From assembly GCF_030253575.1 (NCBI RefSeq), contig NC_080561.1, positions 461,501-525,500 of the forward strand: a DNA stretch of 64,000 nucleotides. The letters are read 5' to 3'. Positions 60,191 through 64,000 of the stretch are shown here, in pieces. This stretch comes from Rhododendron vialii (taxonomy: Eukaryota; Streptophyta; Magnoliopsida; Ericales; Ericaceae). Within the stretch, counting starts at the first letter, position 1. Every line of letters begins with the position of its first letter. The notes beneath the pieces are model-generated. The model was not told the origin of the DNA and made no database searches. It worked only from the letters and a program-made list of their open reading frames with translations. The position numbers and the translations under genes were made by a program.

Positions 60191-60263
60191 CTCTTTTGGC
60201 CATGGCAGAGCCACCCTTCTAAAACAACAGTAATAAGCAAAAAAACCTCTGCCATTCTCTCTC

Positions 60264-62555
60264 ATGGCCCTTTCCACTGCCTTCATTACTGCTGCACTGA
60301 CAACTCCTCCCACTAGGTCGCCGCTCTTCCACTACTCCTTCAGTTTGAAAAAGAGAGTCCGGTTCGAAAAACGAGAATTTTCAAAAAATAAACATTCAAA
60401 AAAATTCAAACTTTATATCGCAAATTAGTCGATATCGATGAATTCTTTCAGCTTGTGAATAAAGTTTTGAACTTTTTGGCAAAAATGTAATTTTCTGGAA
60501 GTTTTGGCTTGGCGGACTGGACACTCTTTTTGAAATGGAGGTAAGTAGTATAGAACAACTACTGTACAACATGATTTTGGCAAGGCTCTCAATCTGATTC
60601 GTCTAAGTTCATGTTTTGGTTACAGGGGAATTCCCAGAAAAGCATCAGGAAAAATTGCGACATGTTTGGCGTCGAAAACTCGTTTAAATGCAACAAAAAA
60701 GGGTGGAAGGTCAAGTGTTTGTGAACCACTTCCTCCGGATAGGCCATTGTGGTTCCCTGGTACTTCACCCCCTGAGTGGCTTGATGGCAGGTAACAACTT
60801 GAACTGCTCTACTAAAGGTGTTCATGAGCCAATTATTTTTTTAGATTCTTCACCCTTAGATTGATGATTTTGAGATTATAATAGAAATTTGTGAAAGTGA
60901 TGATATATATACAAATAGTTTTTGCAGAAGAATACTGCGAATTTATAATGAGAATCCAGAAAGTTACTCCCGAGTTTATTTTTGGATATTATATTTCTCT
61001 GGTTCATTTCTCATAACGCTTTCTAATCCGGTCTCTGAAACCTAAAATGCAAATCAGCATAATGCTGAATGCGAAACCTCGGCTCCAAAAGAAGAATTTC
61101 ATCTGGCCTTTTGTTCATTAGCCTATGCTAGGAACCAAATTCAAGGAAAAATACAGTACTGTATCAATATAATGGTACCTTAAATCAAATTGCATCTGGG
61201 ATTAGTGATTTGAAGAGCATTCTGTTTCTCCAGACATCAAATTGAAGCCATTCCTTCAAAGAACAGATCATTAGAAAGAAAGAGAGAGAATAGGGAAACA
61301 TCACAAACCACAATTTGCATAGACCTAGTAATACAAAAAGAAGTGCATAGTTTATGTCATAGTACTTGTCACGCTTCTTCATTTCATGTTGAATGATTTT
61401 CTTTTTCCTTCAATACTATCTATTTTCCTCTATTCTGATTGCAGCCTTCCCGGAGACTTTGGCTTCGACCCACTTGGTTTAGGTACGCATGTATTCTAGT
61501 GTGGCATAGTGAGTTCAAAAACAGCTTCCCTTGGCAGATCGAACATGATTCTTTCCGGTTTCCTCAAAATGAGATGCACAAAAGTTTCAAGCAGTTAATG
61601 TTGTTAGGCATTGTTGTTGCAATCGTTGTGGTGTTGGGAGTTGATCTTTTCTTGACATCAATTTGATAGGGTCCGACCCAGATTCACTCAAATGGTTTGC
61701 ACAAGCGGAGCTAATGCACAGCAGATGGGCAATGCTCGCCGTCGCAGGAATTCTCTTCCCAGAATGGCTAGAAACCTGGGGTAGAATCGAAAACTACTCT
61801 TGGTTCGACGCGGGTGCAATAGAATACTTCGCTGACCCAATCACCTTATTTGTGGTCCAAATGATTCTCATGGGTTGGGTTGAAGGACGGAGATGGGCCG
61901 ATATGCTCAACCCGGGGTGCGTTGACATGGAGTTTGATTTACCCCATAAGACGAAACCGAAACCTGATGTGGGTTACCCAGGCGGGTTATGGTTCGATCC
62001 CCTAATGTGGGGGCGAGGGTCTCCACAGCCTGTGATGGTGTTGAGGACTAAAGAGATCAAGAATGGGCGGCTTGCTATGCTTGCTTTCGTTGGTTTTTGC
62101 TTCCAAGCTGTTTATACCGGACAAGGACCCCTTGAGAATTTGGCGGCTCACATTGCAGATCCCGGCCACTGCAACATCTTTTCGGTATGTCGTCTTACAT
62201 CACAAACAAAATCTATTTAGCTATGACGCTAAATGAGGACACACGTTTCACCAACAAAACACAGTTTTGTAAAGCGGAATTCTAGGTCAAAATTGCTTGA
62301 CTTGTTCTGCTTGGATTGATACGTACTGTGTGCATCAACTGCTGTCTGCTTTGTCTAATCCAAGTCGAACAAATCGATCAACTTTAGGTTGAATTTCGCT
62401 TGCAAGATCACAGTTGTTCAAATTCATTACTTAAAGCTCTACATTCACGAGTTGTTTTCATTACTTTAGAGGGCCATGTACAACTATGTAACTTATAACA
62501 ATGGTTTTCTTCCCTTTTCTTGCAGGCTTTCACATCACAGTGTGTTGTGAACTAG
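60264..62555 (+). CDS. LHCA6: Photosystem I antenna protein Lhca6; first exon interrupted by a MITE
   Basis: Exons: 60264-60540 (contains the MITE 60351-60528), 60626-60790, 61445-61482, 61670-62184, 62526-62555. Leaving out the MITE and one duplicate gives 279 residues with correct phases. Residues 1-60 look like a chloroplast transit peptide (MALSTAFITAALTT start, basic and Ser/Thr-rich). The mature part follows VCEPLPPDRPLWFPG. Helix B holds E112, H115 and R117 (AELMHSRWAM); helix A holds E227, N230 and R232 (EIKNGRLAML): the chlorophyll and charge-pair residues of the LHC fold. Lhca6 joins the chloroplast NDH complex to photosystem I for cyclic electron flow (established). Near identity of SLPGDFGFDPLGLGSDPD to my memory of Arabidopsis Lhca6 separates it from other Lhca proteins. 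As read, the ATG frame ends in a TAG at 60426. Confidence 0.93.
60351..60528. mobile_element. MITE inside LHCA6 exon 1 (178 bp)
   Basis: Ends AAGAGAGTCCGGT and its inverse partner (AAGAGTGTCCAGT on the other strand) are terminal inverted repeats, and the arms pair imperfectly to near the centre (ATCGATATCG area). A perfect 7-bp duplication TTTGAAA flanks it (60344-60350 and 60529-60535). With one duplicate it adds 185 bp, which shifts frame, and it carries an in-frame stop. Confidence 0.85.
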
Positions 62556-63820
62556 AGCCAGAGGCCAGGATTCATGTAAAATTTTGATGTCTCTTTGTGT
62601 TGTTTGAGCAAAGCAAGTGTACAAACTACATTTTTTGCTATTTTACCTAAGAGAAACATAAAAAATAGTCTACACCAAATGAGCTAAAAGATGAGCTAAA
62701 ATGCATTTGTGAATAGTTGTTCTCTATTTTTACCTATGCATTATTCGTACTCCTTTCTTTTTTTATTATTTATTTCTCTCTCTCCTCCCTCCTTTCTCCT
62801 CTCTTTAAACAATAAAGATAATAAAAAAATGAGTGAAAAATATATACTCCATTTTAATTGGAGTTAGGTAAAATAGATAATATTGGTGTAGTGTTGAAAA
62901 AGATATGAGTAGGTAAAATGAAAAAAGTGCACTGTTGATTAGCATTTTTACATTTTCATTGGTGTACATGCTCTAAGAAGCATGTAAAGTACTGAATTAC
63001 AAATTTTGCCTTTAATTTCATTGAACTGTTGTGGGTTTTCATCTTGGCAGTGTTTGAGTCGTTCAGCACCCCTATTGAGCAAATATGTGCAGATTGGGAA
63101 AGTAGATCCCCTTGGATTGGGGTTGCAAACGAAAGTCGAACTTGAGAGTGTGTGAGCTCAACTCTGTAAAAATAAAAATTACTTGTACTAAAGCCTGACT
63201 CGGGTTGTTTGAGAAACTTGAGCTTGATCAAACTTATATAAAGGAGCCGAACTTATATTGAACTTGAACTCCAGTTCAAAAGCAAATAAGTTCATACCTC
63301 CACGCAAGGGTATAGTCACGTACACCAAGGTTATTTGTTGCGGAAAGTTTTTGACAGGGTGTGTACCAAAATAAAATGTACACCAATGTTATTAAGCAAC
63401 CTAAAAAGTTAGCTTGAGCTCATTTGTTAAGCAATTAACTAAATTTTCAACAAGTCGAGCTCGAACTGTTCATGAGCATCTCGGTTGGTTTGCATGTGTA
63501 GCTTGGATTGAAAGAATAGTATCCGGGCGACTTGTTCATAACAGATCATTATTTCCTCCCAATTTCATAAGCTCAAAGCAATTTTACAACGAAGTGAACT
63601 GAGCTTTTCATCCCCACCATTTCTATGCTTTCTGTCGAACCAGCCACACCGAGAAACCCGGTTGTGACGATGACATGTTCAAACTCAAACCAATATTTTC
63701 AACACATTCCTCTCTCTCTCTCTCTCTCTCTCTCTCCTCCCCACCCCAAGATTCTGAATTCTATTCTTAGAATTTCACAATTCTAGTGGCCTGTTCCACC
63801 ACCACTCCTTCCCCACCACT
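62556..63820. other. LHCA6 downstream region with MITE
   Basis: 62640-62973 is a second copy of the 51994-52365 MITE: the right end TTGGTGTACATGCTC is intact and the left end is degraded. The LHCA6 3' UTR lies before it. Remaining sequence has no exon. A (CT)n run at 63711-63735 probably belongs to the leader of the gene to the right. Confidence 0.55.
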
Positions 63821-64000
63821 ATGGCAACCTATCCCAACAATCCCAAAAATAAACAAAACAAAACCACACACTCCCCTCCCCAAAAAAGACTCAGAGACTT
63901 CCCCACATCTCTCCGGACAGCGCGGCACGCTTCCTCCCAGCCGGAGCTGTCCCATCACCTCCTCCGCCTCATCAACCATGTCCCCCGCTGCCACCGCTGT
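63821..64000 (+). CDS. Possible 5' end of a gene that leaves the window
   Basis: An open frame of 60 codons begins at the ATG at 63821 (MATYPNNPKNKQNK) and is still open at the window edge. It is Pro/Arg/His-rich later (RTARHASSQPELSHHLL). A CT run 86 bp upstream resembles a plant leader. The base composition turns GC-rich here, as at the start of many plant genes. I do not recognise the family, and the reading frame could be chance. An opposite-strand ORF (63994-63767) overlaps it and seems less likely. Confidence 0.35.
   Translation, partial: MATYPNNPKNKQNKTTHSPPQKRLRDFPTSLRTARHASSQPELSHHLLRLINHVPRCHRC

Noticed and set aside
60351-60540. The MITE as part of a normal LHCA6 intron
   Set aside because: The consensus donor lies after the element, and only removal at the 7-bp duplicates gives the phase needed by exon 2. 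Use of an upstream donor would be a later rescue.
63767-63994. Minus-strand ORF at the right edge
   Set aside because: It overlaps the plus-strand open frame; the plus strand has a CT-rich leader and is the better candidate. Not certain.

Overview
The window is nuclear DNA of a flowering plant, almost certainly a eudicot. It is AT-rich, gene density is low, genes are split by GT-AG introns, and the spaces between genes are filled with MITEs, Mutator-like elements, a solo LTR and microsatellites. I could not name the species. The gene families are plant-specific: AP2/ERF, JAZ, FLZ, Lhca.

Layout. 0-7 kb is transposon-derived: a Stowaway-like MITE, a short Mutator-like element, a foldback element and a 2.9 kb solo LTR with a perfect 5-bp target duplication. 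7.5-8.2 kb holds an intronless ERF transcription factor (+). 10-16.9 kb is a nest of MITEs and a decayed Mutator-like transposase of the FAR1/SWIM/OTU type. 17.7-21.9 kb holds a 17-exon GH35 beta-galactosidase (-). 22-32 kb is foldback elements. 32.1-33.0 kb holds an FCS-like zinc-finger (FLZ) gene (+). 33-43.6 kb has SINE-like pieces, a second Mutator-like element with a perfect 9-bp duplication, an F-box fragment and an RNase H fragment. 43.6-46.0 kb holds a JAZ1-type TIFY repressor (-), 50.3-56.3 kb a GH28 polygalacturonase (-), 60.3-62.6 kb the PSI antenna gene LHCA6 (+). A possible gene start runs off the right edge.

The genes do not form one pathway. Five of them (ERF017-like, FLZ, JAZ1-like, GH28, LHCA6) appear, in the same relative order, to be the counterparts of Arabidopsis At1g19210, At1g19200, At1g19180, At1g19170 and At1g19150 (loci recalled from memory). 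This looks like an ancient conserved block into which a beta-galactosidase and many transposons have been added. All exon boundaries given were read from the sequence, and every coding length was checked to stay in frame.

Two genes carry lesions. LHCA6 has a 178-bp MITE inside its first (transit-peptide) exon, flanked by a 7-bp duplication; removing it restores a perfect exon with a consensus donor. The beta-galactosidase has one extra A just after its start codon, which breaks the signal-peptide frame. A third notable point is a MITE lying about 17 bp upstream of a polygalacturonase splice acceptor. I saw no CRISPR array, operon, intact tRNA or rRNA gene.
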